Below are positions 7,939 through 15,081 of a stretch of 33,271 bases of DNA, piece after piece. The number at the start of each line of letters is the position of its first letter. The stretch's first letter is position 1. The stretch covers positions 1 through 33,271 of IMG/VR virus record IMGVR_UViG_3300032898_000490, one strand, 5' to 3'. The notes beneath the pieces are model-generated. The model saw only the letters and a list, made by a program, of their open reading frames with translations. It was not told the DNA's origin and made no database searches. Origin of the DNA: a virus. The translations under genes and the position numbers were made by a program.

Positions 7939-8262
7939 TCAGGAGTACCCGACGGTGATGTTGCCGGTCCCGGACCCCGAGGCGACCACGATCCCGAGCG
8001 CGGCGGGCAGCGACACGTCGTAGACGGTCCCCGCAGTCGCGGTGGAGGGGATGGTGAGCAGCGGGGTACCGGACGCGGCCGACGCGGAGTCGTAAATCAC
8101 GGTCGCGGCCGTCCCGAGCGAGGCGGTCACGGCGACCTTCCCGACGCGGCCCGGGGCGCCCTTGACGACCTGGGTACCGCCGAGGGTCAGCGGGGCCGTG
8201 CGGGCCGCGTTGGACGGGAAGCCGTTGTCGTCGTACGGCGTGACGATCTGGTTGTTGGCCAT
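7939..8262 (-). CDS. putative head decoration protein, short paralogue
   Basis: This 107-residue protein starts MANNQIVTPYDDNGF and ends NITVGYS. It is paralogous to the next gene upstream: both share an N-terminal YDDNGF and a C-terminal module with YDSAS..GTPLL.IP...AG......PAA.GI and T.GYS. It is beta-rich and Gly/Ala/Thr-rich with no cysteines. The position between MuF-like and protease genes suits a capsid decoration or fibre-like protein. Function is inferred from position and composition. Confidence 0.6.
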   Translation of the reverse strand: MANNQIVTPYDDNGFPSNAARTAPLTLGGTQVVKGAPGRVGKVAVTASLGTAATVIYDSASAASGTPLLTIPSTATAGTVYDVSLPAALGIVVASGSGTGNITVGYS

Positions 8263-8274
8263 TGGGCAGCCCTC

Positions 8275-8961
8275 TCAGGAGTAACCGATGGTGACGGCCC
8301 CTGCCGTCAGCAGCGAGCCAAGCGCCGTGATCCCGGAGGCGGCGGGCATGTCGGCGACGAAGATCGCCCCGGCGGCCCCGGCCGCCACGGGGATGACCAG
8401 CAGCGGCGTCCCGGGCTGGCCGGAAGCCGAGTCATAGAACGCGAGCTGCCCGCCGGACCCCGTCAGCGCCGTGGTGACGACGGCCCGCACGAGGCGCCCG
8501 GCCGCGGCCCGGATGATGCCGCCGGTGGAGTTCGACGTGGGCGGGCTCGCGCCGGTCGACGTCGGCGGCGCGGTCAGCGTGAGGTTCGTCCCGATCGCCG
8601 TCGGCGACCCTGCGGTCTGCTGGCGGGTGTAGGCGGAGCCGCCCAGCTGGGTCACGTAGGCGTACCAGCCGGTCGCGCCGCCGCCCGCAGTCGGGGAGTC
8701 AACGGTGAGGGTTGACGTGGACCCGGTGGTGGCCTGGGACGTCGAGGCGGAGGCGATCGACTCGCCTTCCGCGTTGACGACGGTGATGACGACCTGGTAG
8801 GTGCCCGCCAGGACGGTGCCGCCGGTGGTGGCGGTCGCCGTGGTCGGCGCCGCAGGGGCGGCGAGCCCCGCCGTGGTGTTCCACGTGGCGGTCGCGGTCG
8901 CTCGCGCGTCCAGCGCGAACCCGTTGTCGTCGTAGTTGGTCACGACGCCGTTGAAGGGCAT
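8275..8961 (-). CDS. putative decoration protein, long paralogue with inserted Ig-like domain
   Basis: This 228-residue protein has the same N-terminus (NYDDNGF) and C-terminal module (VVTTALTGS, YDSASGQPGTPLLVIP, AVTIGYS) as its 107-residue neighbour. About 100 residues are inserted between them: TGGTVLAGTYQVVITVVNAEGE, TSTLTVDSPTAGG and GWYAYVTQLGG. That insert resembles the Ig/FN3-type segment in the major capsid protein (GTYKYTVSAIIARQGE, PQLYKVWRTA). A gaaagggg ribosome site precedes the ATG. It is probably exposed on the head surface; function is inferred. Confidence 0.65.
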   Translation of the reverse strand: MPFNGVVTNYDDNGFALDARATATATWNTTAGLAAPAAPTTATATTGGTVLAGTYQVVITVVNAEGESIASASTSQATTGSTSTLTVDSPTAGGGATGWYAYVTQLGGSAYTRQQTAGSPTAIGTNLTLTAPPTSTGASPPTSNSTGGIIRAAAGRLVRAVVTTALTGSGGQLAFYDSASGQPGTPLLVIPVAAGAAGAIFVADMPAASGITALGSLLTAGAVTIGYS

Positions 8962-9020
8962 GACTCACGCCCCTTTCTGGGCCTGGTCAGGGGTGGTTTG
9001 TCGCCTTGTCGGCGCGTGCT

Positions 9021-9434
9021 TTAACGGGCGTACAACGCGATCTCAACGCCGGTCATGGACCCGGTGAGCGTCCACGAGACCCTTCCCCATTCAGGAAGGA
9101 CGAAGTATGACCCGGACCCGCCGCCGCCGTGGCGGCCGCCGAACGCAACCGCGCTGCCAGGAGCAGACGCGAGAGTGACCTTCAGGAGCTGGGCGAAGAG
9201 GTTGCCCTGGTCATCCCAGGCGTCCAGCTGGACCGTCGCCGCAGTCCCGGCGCCCCCTGCGGCGGAGACGGACAGCCATACGTCATCGACACGGCGCAGG
9301 TCGACCGCGGAGCGGGCGTTCGGCGGGCTGGCGGACCAGCCGCCGGAGTTCCCGGACGTGGTGATCGTCGTGCCGATCGCCGGAGTAGCCGAGGTGAGGG
9401 ACCAGATGAGCCGCACGGAATCGTCGAACGCCAT
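9021..9434 (-). CDS. small putative capsid-surface protein
   Basis: This 137-residue beta-rich protein starts MAFDDSVRLIWSLTS. The ATG at 9434 is preceded by a perfect aggagg ribosome site; the open frame upstream overlaps the MuF gene and is not used. It has Gly-rich (GGRHGGGGSGS) and Trp-containing strands (GGWSASPP, WLSVSAAGG, WGRVSWTLTGS), as in jelly-roll or fibre proteins. It lies between MuF and the decoration candidates. No family was recognised. Confidence 0.6.
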   Translation of the reverse strand: MAFDDSVRLIWSLTSATPAIGTTITTSGNSGGWSASPPNARSAVDLRRVDDVWLSVSAAGGAGTAATVQLDAWDDQGNLFAQLLKVTLASAPGSAVAFGGRHGGGGSGSYFVLPEWGRVSWTLTGSMTGVEIALYAR

Positions 9435-9445
9435 GACCAGGCCTC

Positions 9446-10447
9446 CTAGCCGACAGGGACGAGGAACTGGGCGAAGGCGGAGACGGGAAGCGGCTGCGCC
9501 GGCGTGGGGCAGCACCGGCACGCGTAATGGTCCGGGCACTGAGGGAACTCCCACGGCTGGTACGGGCCGTTCTCCTCGTTGGCGTCGCAGCTAGCGCAGA
9601 CCCGGCCGTCCCCGGCCGTCAGCCATGCGGTTAGCACGCCCTCGGACGTGTACAGGTCCAGCGCCGCCTGCGCCATGGAGCGGCCGATCGCGAAGTCTGT
9701 TACGAGGCGCACGGCCCGGACGTCCTCGCCGTCGACCGCGTCCATGATCCCGGCCGCGATCTCGGAGTCACTAGCGTCCGTGGCCGGCATCGTGGCCAGC
9801 ACCCGGGCCGCGTCACCGGCCGCGGCGCCTATGATCTCGCGCACCCACGATGCCGACAGGCCCTGCACGCCCTCGACGTCGGTCAGGCCCGCTCGCATCG
9901 CCTTGTAGGCCTTGTCCCAGCTGAAGCCGAGCGCGGCGGCCTGGTCGGCGGCGACTGCCAGCGCAGCCGTCTTGCCCTCGGCTGCGGCGTCCATCAGGGC
10001 ACCGGTCATTTCCTGTGCGAGGTCGCCATAGCGGGGGTCGGACAGGATCCGGTACAGCCATGCGAGGGCCGCCGCCCTGGCGGCTGCCCGCTGCCATGCT
10101 TCCGGGTGCTCCTGTGCCGCCTCGAACGGGTGGGTGATGACCCGCTGGTAGTCGGCGATCAGGTCGCGGGGCCTCAGCTTGCGGACGAGCCTGCGCCATG
10201 CCGCTGTCACCCTCGCGACGTGATCCGCGGTCATGGCCTCACGGCGCCTGTAGACCTCGGCCCAGGTGCCTTCCAGGTGGCCGAGGTGCAGCGAGACCTC
10301 GAGCACGCCCGGCTCGCCGGGGTGCTCCAGGGCGTGCGCTACGGCAGCCTGGCATCCGGCGGCTACCCGGCTGGTCATCGGGCCGCCGCTCAGCGCCCAT
10401 CCTGCCGCGTAAGCCTCGCGGGCCACTTCAGCAATGGACGCGGCCAC
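9446..10447 (-). CDS. MuF-like minor head (head morphogenesis) protein
   Basis: This 333-residue, largely helical protein ends in the diagnostic MuF signature: TAWLTAGDGRVCASCDANEE, then PQCPDHYACRC, the C-x2-C...P.H..CRC pattern of phage Mu gpF-like proteins. These are minor capsid proteins tied to the portal that help head assembly or enter with the DNA. The start is GTG at 10447. The gene is usually directly after portal; here about 7 kb of other genes separate them. The protein is somewhat shorter than many MuF proteins and carries no obvious toxin domain. Confidence 0.8.
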   Translation of the reverse strand: MAASIAEVAREAYAAGWALSGGPMTSRVAAGCQAAVAHALEHPGEPGVLEVSLHLGHLEGTWAEVYRRREAMTADHVARVTAAWRRLVRKLRPRDLIADYQRVITHPFEAAQEHPEAWQRAAARAAALAWLYRILSDPRYGDLAQEMTGALMDAAAEGKTAALAVAADQAAALGFSWDKAYKAMRAGLTDVEGVQGLSASWVREIIGAAAGDAARVLATMPATDASDSEIAAGIMDAVDGEDVRAVRLVTDFAIGRSMAQAALDLYTSEGVLTAWLTAGDGRVCASCDANEENGPYQPWEFPQCPDHYACRCCPTPAQPLPVSAFAQFLVPVG

Positions 10448-11399
10448 CGGCGGCTCCCGGAACAGGGTGAGAAGCGGGCAGGGATGGCAACCGGAACGGC
10501 CCGGCGCGCGTCAAACGGTCATGTTCGGTAAGAAGCTGACAGGCCCGTACAAGTGGGCGCCGGCCCGGATCTCCATGGACCGGATCGACGCCGCTCTCGC
10601 CCAGGGCGCGCAGGCGGAGTTCCAGCCAGGCCAGGGGCGGAAGGCCCCGGCGATGGTCACCCTCGTGATCCCTGGTACCCGGGTGATCGCGGACCAGTGG
10701 ACGGTGCAGGGCAACGACCGGCACGCCATGCGGTTCGTCACCGTGTACAACGCCAGGCTCCGGGAACTGCGTGCCGCCGCCCCGCCACAGCAGGGGCCGC
10801 CGACGACCGGCTGGACGACGCAGCTGCCACGGCACCAGCCGTAAGAGGCCGAGCTTCTTCCTCACGTCCCGCCACGAGCTGAACCGCCACACGCCCGCAG
10901 GCGGGTCACCGGCCGGAGTCCACGGGCGAGGCGGCACCCACACCTGCACGTCGCTGCTGGCGATCGGCTCGTTCGCCGGCGAGTCATCGATCAGGATGGC
11001 CTTCCCGCCGCCAGCCGCGATCCGCTCGCCCTTCATGCCCTTGCCAGGCAGCGCCAGGTTGTCGTACGGGACCTGGAAGTACGCCAGCCAGGCTGCCGTC
11101 AGCTTTGCGAGGGACGGGTCCCGCTCGGTGATCACCGTCACCGGGTAGCCGGCCTTTACCGCCTTGCGGACGGTGGCGATCGCGATGGTGTCGGGCGCGA
11201 GGTTCGCGCAGACGACGGCCTTGCTCGCCTCAAGCCAGTCCTGCTGGACTTGCGGGATCGTCGCTGCCCACGGGTAGGTTGTCGCCTCGGCCACCAGGTA
11301 CGACGTTCCGAAGCGGCCGTTGACCGCGAGGACTGATCCCTCGGGCTGGAAGGCCAGCACGCCGTCGATGTCGAAGTACAGGGCGGGAAGGCTGGCCAC
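10428..11399 (-). CDS. HAD-like phosphatase, read-through C-terminus
   Basis: The N-terminal 185 residues form a HAD-superfamily hydrolase: motif I YFDIDGVLAF (DxDG), a YPVTVITERDPSLAKL segment corresponding to motif II, a Lys-rich GKGMKGERI and motif IV ILIDDSPAN. It would hydrolyse a phosphate ester or phosphonucleotide; the substrate is unknown. The frame then continues without a stop for another 138 residues that are Arg/Pro/His-rich and exactly antisense to the plus gene at 10521-10844. The natural end was probably lost there. The start is GTG at 11399, 3 nt after the upstream stop. A second, shorter HAD-like gene lies at the other end of this accessory island. Confidence 0.7.
   Translation of the reverse strand: MASLPALYFDIDGVLAFQPEGSVLAVNGRFGTSYLVAEATTYPWAATIPQVQQDWLEASKAVVCANLAPDTIAIATVRKAVKAGYPVTVITERDPSLAKLTAAWLAYFQVPYDNLALPGKGMKGERIAAGGGKAILIDDSPANEPIASSDVQVWVPPRPWTPAGDPPAGVWRFSSWRDVRKKLGLLRLVPWQLRRPAGRRRPLLWRGGGTQFPEPGVVHGDEPHGVPVVALHRPLVRDHPGTRDHEGDHRRGLPPLAWLELRLRALGESGVDPVHGDPGRRPLVRACQLLTEHDRLTRAGPFRLPSLPASHPVPGAAGGRVHC
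10521..10844 (+). CDS. plus-strand small protein antisense to the HAD gene end
   Basis: This 107-residue frame starts MFGKKLTGPYKWAPARIS and has coding-like codon use, with nearly every third position G or C and a normal amino-acid mix (MVTLVIPGTRVIADQW). The opposite minus frame over the same bases is Arg/Pro/His-rich and looks like a shadow. It is the only plus-strand gene between 1.6 and 23.6 kb and lies head-to-tail inside the minus operon. Frame-compatible earlier starts exist at 10434 (ATG) and 10468 (GTG). No strong ribosome site and no family were recognised. Confidence 0.6.
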   Translation: MFGKKLTGPYKWAPARISMDRIDAALAQGAQAEFQPGQGRKAPAMVTLVIPGTRVIADQWTVQGNDRHAMRFVTVYNARLRELRAAAPPQQGPPTTGWTTQLPRHQP

Positions 11400-11402
11400 G
11401 GG

Positions 11403-11936
11403 TCACAAGTCCGGGAAGCCCGGGGGACGGCGGAGCGCCTCAGCCTGAACAACGCGGTAGATCTCGGCGGCAAGCCGCTTGCTGTCGCCGACGTAGCCCC
11501 CGACGTGCACGTTGATCGTGACTGGCGGGGCTTCCGGCGAGTCGGCGACGGCGGTGATCTCCGCAAGTCCTGCCTCGTCGCCCAGCCTGCGAAGCCGCTC
11601 CAGTGGCCAGCAGCGCGTCACGAACGGCCTGAGGGTCTCCTCATCCACCTTGCTGGCGGCGGCAGCGAGGAGCCGGAGCCAGTCGCGGTCGATCCACTCC
11701 GGCCTCATGTGGTGGCCCTTGCATCCCGACGGGCCGGGCAGCTGCCTCCCGAGGCAGGCGACCTCGACGAGCGGGGCTGAGTAGCGGCCGATGACGACGT
11801 CGCAGTCCTCGTGGCCCTCTAGTGCCGGGTGCTCGCGGCTGGCTACGGACTCCGCCTCGGCGTGGGTGAGGTCACGGCGGTAGAGGACGATCGCCGGGTC
11901 ATGGGACAGGCAGATGAGGTGGTAGTCGCTGCTCAC
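11403..11936 (-). CDS. hypothetical protein
   Basis: A 177-residue protein beginning MSSDYHLICLSHDPAIVLY, with HEDCDVVIGRYSAPLVEVAC in the middle and a C-terminal part that appears to fold around VTINVHVGGYVGDSKRLAAEI. This type of protein (YHL.CLSHDPA, DCD...GRYS.PLVE) recurs in actinophage accessory regions, as far as I remember, without a known function. It is coupled to the HAD gene downstream. Confidence 0.6.
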   Translation of the reverse strand: MSSDYHLICLSHDPAIVLYRRDLTHAEAESVASREHPALEGHEDCDVVIGRYSAPLVEVACLGRQLPGPSGCKGHHMRPEWIDRDWLRLLAAAASKVDEETLRPFVTRCWPLERLRRLGDEAGLAEITAVADSPEAPPVTINVHVGGYVGDSKRLAAEIYRVVQAEALRRPPGFPDL

Positions 11937-11963
11937 CAGGGCACCCTTTCCGTCGTGGCAGGC

Positions 11964-12365
11964 TTAGGCCCGGCGAACCGTCCCGCTGGCAACCGGGTTC
12001 TCGCCGCTGGCAAGCTCCCACGCCCCAGGCTCGGCCGCCGCGTCCCGGGTGACCGGGATCCCCGCGATCTCCTGCAACGGGAAAGACGGCAGGCCGCTGA
12101 CGAACTCGGCGTAGCCAGGGATGATCACGCGCTGCACCGAGCACTCGGCAGCCGGGTGCCAGCGGAGGGCGAGCCCTGGCATTGTCCGGTCGGCTTGCAG
12201 CAGGCGGCGGACGAGGTTCTCCGCGTCGCTCTCGGCTTCCGTCCATCCCGGGCACTGGCCGGGTTCTGCCCACTTGTGCGGGAAGAACCCGTGGGGACCG
12301 TGCGCGATTGCAGACTGATCGGTCCCGTAGGTGGCGCCCCGGCAGGCAGCACTGCGAAGCTCCAT
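11964..12365 (-). CDS. hypothetical protein
   Basis: This 133-residue protein starts at an ATG (MELRSAACRGATYGTDQS). It has mixed composition, including HGFFPHKWAEPGQCPGWTE and ECSVQRVIIPGYAEFV, with an Ala/Glu-rich end. No motif was recognised. It sits 11 nt after the upstream gene in the minus operon, so it is likely co-transcribed with the accessory island. Confidence 0.55.
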   Translation of the reverse strand: MELRSAACRGATYGTDQSAIAHGPHGFFPHKWAEPGQCPGWTEAESDAENLVRRLLQADRTMPGLALRWHPAAECSVQRVIIPGYAEFVSGLPSFPLQEIAGIPVTRDAAAEPGAWELASGENPVASGTVRRA

Positions 12366-12376
12366 CGCTTAGGCGG

Positions 12377-12886
12377 TCACTTCGGCGGCAATCCCAGCGA
12401 CGTCCTGATCATCGGCGGTTCAAGCATCATCACCTTCAGCGCCTCCTCCTGCTCCCGCATCCGGCCGCGCGCATCCTCGGCATCTGGCCACGGGGAACCG
12501 TACAGCAGGCGGCGGACCGCCCGTAGGCGCGTCTCCCCGGCCACGCCCTCGGCCTTGAGGGCGTCATCAAGCATCGAGAGCATCGACCGGATGACGTGCA
12601 TCTGGAGCTGGTAGGCGACGTCCAGGGCCATGTCCGGCGGCTTGCCCTCGGCGATGAGGTACCGGTCGATGACCTCCTGGACGGCGCTTGGGGGACGCGG
12701 GGCCTGGTTCTGCGGCTCGCCTTCTTGTCCTTCGGGGCCGGGCGTCGCCAGGTCCAGTGCCGCCGCGACCCGCCGTAGCGCTTCAGGGATTCCGCCCGGC
12801 GACTGCCTGGATGCTGCTGACCGGCATGCCATCGCGGCGTTCGCGGGAAAGCATTCGCCGCCCTCAAGCTCAACGATCCACTTCAC
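12377..12886 (-). CDS. hypothetical helical protein
   Basis: A 169-residue protein. The N-terminus (MKWIVELEGGECFPANAAM) is followed by a Pro/Gln linker near residues 50-70, then long helices (AVQEVIDRYLIAEGKPPDM, YQLQMHVIRSMLSMLDDALK, EDARGRMREQEEALKVM). It starts with a 4-nt overlap with the preceding gene. It could be a small oligomeric helical protein; no family was recognised. Confidence 0.55.
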   Translation of the reverse strand: MKWIVELEGGECFPANAAMACRSAASRQSPGGIPEALRRVAAALDLATPGPEGQEGEPQNQAPRPPSAVQEVIDRYLIAEGKPPDMALDVAYQLQMHVIRSMLSMLDDALKAEGVAGETRLRAVRRLLYGSPWPDAEDARGRMREQEEALKVMMLEPPMIRTSLGLPPK

Positions 12887-13125
12887 GTCCTTGAGGCTCC
12901 TGCCGGGGCTTCCCCGTAGGCCTCGCGGCGCGCCCGCTGGAGAGTCCCGATCAGCCGGTCAAGGTCAGCGGCGTCGAACTGGGGATCGGCGCGCATCCCG
13001 GCAGGCGCGCTGGCCCTGTCGATGCTCACGTAGACGACCGTTCCGACGTAGCAGAAATCCTCGCCCCAGACGACCTCGAACTCGACTCCGTCATTCTCGC
13101 GGGTCTTGAGTGCCTCTCTTGGCAT
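12883..13125 (-). CDS. small hypothetical protein
   Basis: This 80-residue protein (MPREALKTRENDGVEFEVVW...) begins with a beta-rich segment (FEVVWGEDFCYVGTVVYVS) and ends with a helix (AADLDRLIGTLQRARREA). It overlaps the next gene by 4 nt. It is the first coding gene downstream of the odd tRNA-like sequence. Function unknown. Confidence 0.55.
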   Translation of the reverse strand: MPREALKTRENDGVEFEVVWGEDFCYVGTVVYVSIDRASAPAGMRADPQFDAADLDRLIGTLQRARREAYGEAPAGASRT

Positions 13126-13153
13126 GCTCTTGAGGCTAGCCGGTTCCCCTTGC

Positions 13154-13283
13154 TGCCGTTGCCCCGATTTGAACGGGGGTTTCCGTGCCGGGGGCCGTTT
13201 GGGTTCGGGATCGTTCGCGACCGTTCCCAGGGGACTCGAACCCCGCCGCTCACGGCGTCCTAGGCCGGCTAGACGACAACGGC
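13154..13283 (-). tRNA. tRNA-like gene with 63-nt anticodon loop
   Basis: Read on the minus strand, 13283-13277 (GCCGTTG) pairs perfectly with 13161-13155 (CAACGGC), followed by discriminator A. T8 and C9 come next, then an 18-nt D-arm (13274-13257) with GTCT/GGAC stem and the conserved A14, GG and A21, then G26. The anticodon stem CCGTG (13255-13251) pairs with CACGG (13187-13183); a 4-nt variable loop AAAC follows, then the T-arm CCCCG-TTCAAAT-CGGGG (13178-13162). All helices of a class I tRNA are present, but the anticodon loop is 63 nt (13250-13188) instead of 7 and does not start with Y32-U33. The insert itself holds a T-arm-like hairpin, GGGG-TTCGAGT-CCCC. It could be an intron-bearing tRNA, a disrupted tRNA or a tRNA mimic. 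CCA is not encoded. No anticodon can be assigned. Confidence 0.6.
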
Positions 13284-13532
13284 ATGAGCGCGCGGCGACC
13301 GGGACCCGTTAGGGCTCTTCACCTCTCGGCTGGCCGTGCCCGGTTCTCTACCTAGCCCAAGGCCGCGCGCTGCTAGCCTGCCGGGCGGCCGGCGGGCCCG
13401 TCCAAGTCGCTCTCTGCCAAGCCACCCCGGAGGGTGGCGCACCGCCGCTCTAGGCGATGGGAAACGGAGTTATGCCCGCTCCAGGCAGGTTGCCCTGCCC
13501 TACCTGCGACTCGAACCGCCCGGCAAGTCTTT
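13284..13532. other. non-coding stretch beside the tRNA-like gene
   Basis: No convincing protein gene lies between the tRNA-like sequence and the membrane protein gene at 13533. Frames here are short or Arg/Pro-rich. A 6-bp hairpin, ccaccc-cgga-gggtgg, lies near 13421-13436, and a T-arm-like fragment (tgcgactcgaaccgc) near 13505-13519 lacks a matching acceptor stem. It may be the leader of the tRNA-like transcript. Confidence 0.4.
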
Positions 13533-13775
13533 TCATCGTGGGGGCCGGAGCATCGCCCCGCCACCCGCGCACACCGCCACGAACACTGCGAGGCCGCACC
13601 AGGCCGGGGACAGCGGATGATGCCGCGCCGCCACGCCGATGCCCGCGCCCGACCCGAGGATGACGGCCAGGAGCAGGTTCCGGAGCGCGGGCTTGCCCCT
13701 CAGGGGACCACGGCAAGCCCAGTGGAAGCCAGACACGACAGCCAGCGACAGGCCACAGGCCAGCACGATCATCAT
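13533..13775 (-). CDS. small membrane protein, two or three TM helices
   Basis: This 80-residue protein has a hydrophobic N-terminal helix (MIVLACGLSLAVVSGFHWAC), a second hydrophobic stretch (NLLLAVILGSGAGIGVAA) and a third (WCGLAVFVAVCAGGGAML). The loop between the first two is basic (RGPLRGKPALR). Its start overlaps the stop of the upstream gene. A holin role would need a lysin partner nearby and none is visible, so it is left as an unknown membrane protein. Confidence 0.6.
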   Translation of the reverse strand: MMIVLACGLSLAVVSGFHWACRGPLRGKPALRNLLLAVILGSGAGIGVAARHHPLSPAWCGLAVFVAVCAGGGAMLRPPR

Positions 13776-14023
13776 CCGCTGTCCCCGTCATCGCCGCACA
13801 AGCCCCGCCGGGTGTCCCTCAGGTCGTCCAGCAGCCCCAGGGTCATCCCCATGGCCTCAGTTACCGTCAGGCCGTCGCTGGTGGCCGACCAGTAGGCGAT
13901 CTCGCCGTCCGAGTCCAGGCCCTTCAGCCCGACGACGACGGCGATCGGGTGGACCACGTCCCCGCCGTACAGGAGGGGAAGCCCGAAGGCCGTGGCCTCA
14001 GGCAGCGGCACGGCGTCGCTCAC
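13772..14023 (-). CDS. small hypothetical protein
   Basis: A GTG start at 14023, overlapping the upstream TGA, gives 83 residues (VSDAVPLPEATAFGLPLLY..., ending CGDDGDSG). The middle resembles a small beta domain (HPIAVVVGLKGLDSDGEI, SATSDGLTVTEAMG). Its ATGA overlap with the membrane protein gene suggests co-translation. No family was recognised. Confidence 0.55.
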   Translation of the reverse strand: MSDAVPLPEATAFGLPLLYGGDVVHPIAVVVGLKGLDSDGEIAYWSATSDGLTVTEAMGMTLGLLDDLRDTRRGLCGDDGDSG

Positions 14024-14442
14024 GGCTCGTGGAACCCCAGCGGAGCATCCGGGCACCCGTAGGCCAGCGGGCCGTCCTCATCGTCACGCCACCCCTTGGG
14101 CCCGTGGGTGACTGGCTTGCCGCAGCGACGGCAGGTGCCTCGCCTTGTGGCCCTGATGATCGTCAACGACGGCAGGAACGGCTCGGCCGCCATCTCCTCT
14201 TCCGTCTCAGGAAGCCTGAGGACGTGCTCGTACGGATGGCCGTCGCCCGGGTCCGGGTCGGCGCCCATCATCGACCGCACGAACTCGCCGCAGGTCCGAT
14301 CACTGACGTCGGCCAGGGCCTCGGCAAGATCGGCGGCCGGCGAGGCGCTCAGGCCGGACAGGAAGCCGGTCATGGGCTCATCGTCGCAGACACACTCGGC
14401 CTTGGGCATCCGGCACACGCAAAGTGACTTTGGCGCGCTCAC
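14020..14442 (-). CDS. Cys-rich hypothetical protein, two putative zinc sites
   Basis: This 140-residue protein opens with CVCRMPKAECVC and has a second cluster, GTCRRCGKPVTHGP...YGC. The two groups suggest two small zinc sites around a helical acidic centre (AADLAEALADVSDRTCGEF). The ATG overlaps the upstream gene by 4 nt and its stop overlaps the next start. Possibly a nucleic-acid or adaptor protein; not identified. Confidence 0.6.
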   Translation of the reverse strand: MSAPKSLCVCRMPKAECVCDDEPMTGFLSGLSASPAADLAEALADVSDRTCGEFVRSMMGADPDPGDGHPYEHVLRLPETEEEMAAEPFLPSLTIIRATRRGTCRRCGKPVTHGPKGWRDDEDGPLAYGCPDAPLGFHEP

Positions 14443-14738
14443 TCGGCTCGTTCCGGCCAGTGCCAGGTGCCACCAGCGTGGTCACGTTCGTCCTGGCAGA
14501 CGGTTTCGCGGAAGAACATGCCACTGGGATTGAGGACCGCCAGGCCTACCCAGCCGGCCCCAGGGGGGCACTCCGGGTCTGGTGGCGGGTTCTGCTCGTC
14601 GTAGGTTGCCGTGACGATGGCTGCCCGGCACTGGCTTGTGTACGCCTGCGTGCCGTCAGGCCGCACGGGGCTTCCGTGGGAGGCGTAGTGGACGCTGTCG
14701 CCGATCTGAGGCTCGCGGCCGGGCATCGTGGTGCTCAT
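14439..14738 (-). CDS. hypothetical protein, possibly SH3-like
   Basis: This 99-residue protein begins MSTTMPGREPQIGDSVHYAS. It has a beta-strand pattern (GDSVHYASHG, CRAAIVTATYD, GWVGLAVLNPSGMFF) like small SH3-type barrels found in actinophages (the IGD.VHY...G opening recurs). The end is HAGGTWHWPERAE. It is coupled to the gene downstream. The fold suggestion is inference from pattern only. Confidence 0.6.
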   Translation of the reverse strand: MSTTMPGREPQIGDSVHYASHGSPVRPDGTQAYTSQCRAAIVTATYDEQNPPPDPECPPGAGWVGLAVLNPSGMFFRETVCQDERDHAGGTWHWPERAE

Positions 14739-14739
14739 T

Positions 14740-15081
14740 TCAGCAGATTCGCTGGAGGAAGCGGCAGCCGATCATCGTTCCCTCGCTGTTGCGGACCTCG
14801 ACGTACGGGGCGAGCAGGTCGTCCCGGCCGCGGGCGGCCAGGGCCACGACGAGGGACACGATGTAGTCGGTGCCGGGCTGCCGCTGCGGCAGGCCGCTGA
14901 CATGGCCGTACTCGACAAGCTCGTAGCTCCGTCCGCTGTGCGGGGACAAGTTGGTGCCCAGCTCGATCACGGCGACCCGGGCTACCGTGCCCGATGGCGG
15001 GATGACCTCGGCCGGGCCGTCATCAGCCTCGCGGTCACGGTAGATGGCGATCGGGTGGGGCGTCAGGTTGACGAGGCTCAT
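14740..15081 (-). CDS. LTPH-type small hypothetical protein
   Basis: This 113-residue protein starts MSLVNLTPHPIAIY. It belongs to a recurring bacterial/phage family with an N-terminal NLTPH.I.i motif, a TVARVAV strand and a YIVSLVVALAA...R.D...P segment. The family has no function I can name. Its start overlaps the stop of the exonuclease gene by 4 nt, so the two are translationally coupled. Confidence 0.65.
   Translation of the reverse strand: MSLVNLTPHPIAIYRDREADDGPAEVIPPSGTVARVAVIELGTNLSPHSGRSYELVEYGHVSGLPQRQPGTDYIVSLVVALAARGRDDLLAPYVEVRNSEGTMIGCRFLQRIC

Noticed and set aside
5936-8023. A 695-aa open frame on the plus strand opposite the protease gene
   Set aside because: Composition is Arg/Gly/Asp/Leu-rich without domain pattern and it is exactly antisense to the protease, whose motifs are clear. 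High-GC DNA commonly leaves such antisense frames open.
13500-13530. Second possible tRNA near tgcgactcgaaccgc
   Set aside because: It resembles a T-arm, but the loop does not pair properly (position 52/62 mismatch) and no acceptor or D-arm is found.
13533-13775. Holin gene
   Set aside because: It is a small multi-TM protein, but no endolysin or lysis genes are seen and its position inside the accessory island gives no support.
13450-13791. Minus frame of 113 aa over the membrane protein gene
   Set aside because: Arg/Pro/Gly-rich and overlapping a better 80-residue membrane protein in another frame.
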